Of a stretch of 11,560 nucleotides of DNA, positions 11,520 to 11,560 are shown piece after piece. The notes beneath the pieces were generated by a model. It made no database searches. It was given only the letters and a program-made list of their open reading frames with translations, and was not told the DNA's origin. Each line of letters opens with the position of its first letter. The first letter of the stretch is position 1. Source of the DNA: Candidatus Woesebacteria bacterium (GTDB lineage Bacteria > Patescibacteriota > Microgenomatia > UBA1406 > GWC2-37-13); assembly GCA_017993865.1 (NCBI GenBank), contig JAGOLU010000020.1, positions 1 to 11,560 on the forward strand, read 5' to 3'. The position numbers were made by a program, and so were the translations under genes.

Positions 11520-11560
11520 TGCTCTCGGCGGGAGTCGAACCCGCAACCTCAGCCTTCGGA
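11520..11560 (-). tRNA. 3' part of a tRNA, probably tRNA-Arg(CCG), cut by the window end
   Basis: The minus strand shows discriminator A, acceptor 3' strand CGAGAGC, T arm GCGGG-TTCGACT-CCCGC, variable loop AGGTT, 3' anticodon stem GGCTG and loop bases TCCGAA. Placing U33 at the T gives anticodon CCG (Arg). The 5' half lies beyond 11560, so the stem cannot be checked. It is 13 nt upstream of tRNA-Ala on the minus strand, so the tRNA cluster continues outside the window. Confidence 0.75.

Overview
The window looks like chromosomal DNA of a bacterium, most likely from the Candidate Phyla Radiation (Patescibacteria). This is inferred from several features together: mostly short gene leaders with little Shine-Dalgarno signal, strong (often extended) -10 boxes close to start codons, tRNA genes without an encoded CCA end, a tRNA-Ile with a UAU anticodon, and scattered palindromic repeats. 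TGA is used as a stop (for example at 8871-8873), so this is the standard bacterial code and not the TGA=Gly code of Gracilibacteria. The phylum is an inference; no marker gene is present to fix it.

Left part (1-4445), envelope and surface: the 3' end of an isochorismatase-type cysteine hydrolase (1-168), then a GT39/ArnT-like membrane glycosyltransferase (189-1676). Convergent to it, with 2 nt between stops, is a secreted protein (1679-3160, minus) with a probable GH-A-like TIM-barrel, a Pro/Thr linker and a short C-terminal region. From a divergent promoter region (3161-3234) start two small membrane proteins (3235-3366, 3370-3669) and a GT2 glycosyltransferase (3684-4445). Together they suggest assembly or decoration of cell-surface glycans.

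Middle part (4502-9843), metabolism: a single-chain transketolase strongly resembling the animal-type enzyme, followed by a three-gene polyamine block of arginine decarboxylase (short, Bacteroidetes-type SpeA), a deoxyhypusine-synthase-family protein and agmatinase. The bacterium has no eIF5A to modify, so the DHS-like protein is probably a polyamine synthase, e.g. forming homospermidine. The block would then convert arginine to agmatine, putrescine and a triamine without S-adenosylmethionine decarboxylase. The first two polyamine genes each have their own extended -10 promoter, so they are clustered rather than one tight operon. A degenerate interspersed palindromic repeat separates the DHS-like gene from the agmatinase gene.

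Right part (9843-11560), minus strand: tRNA-Gly(GCC) and tRNA-Phe(GAA) with their own promoter, a palindromic element, tRNA-Ile(UAU), a truncated 5' tRNA half that duplicates part of the tRNA-Ile gene, a CYTH-domain protein, a three-helix membrane protein, tRNA-Ala(CGC), and the 3' part of a probable tRNA-Arg(CCG) cut by the window edge. No transposase, integrase, CRISPR array or rRNA is seen.
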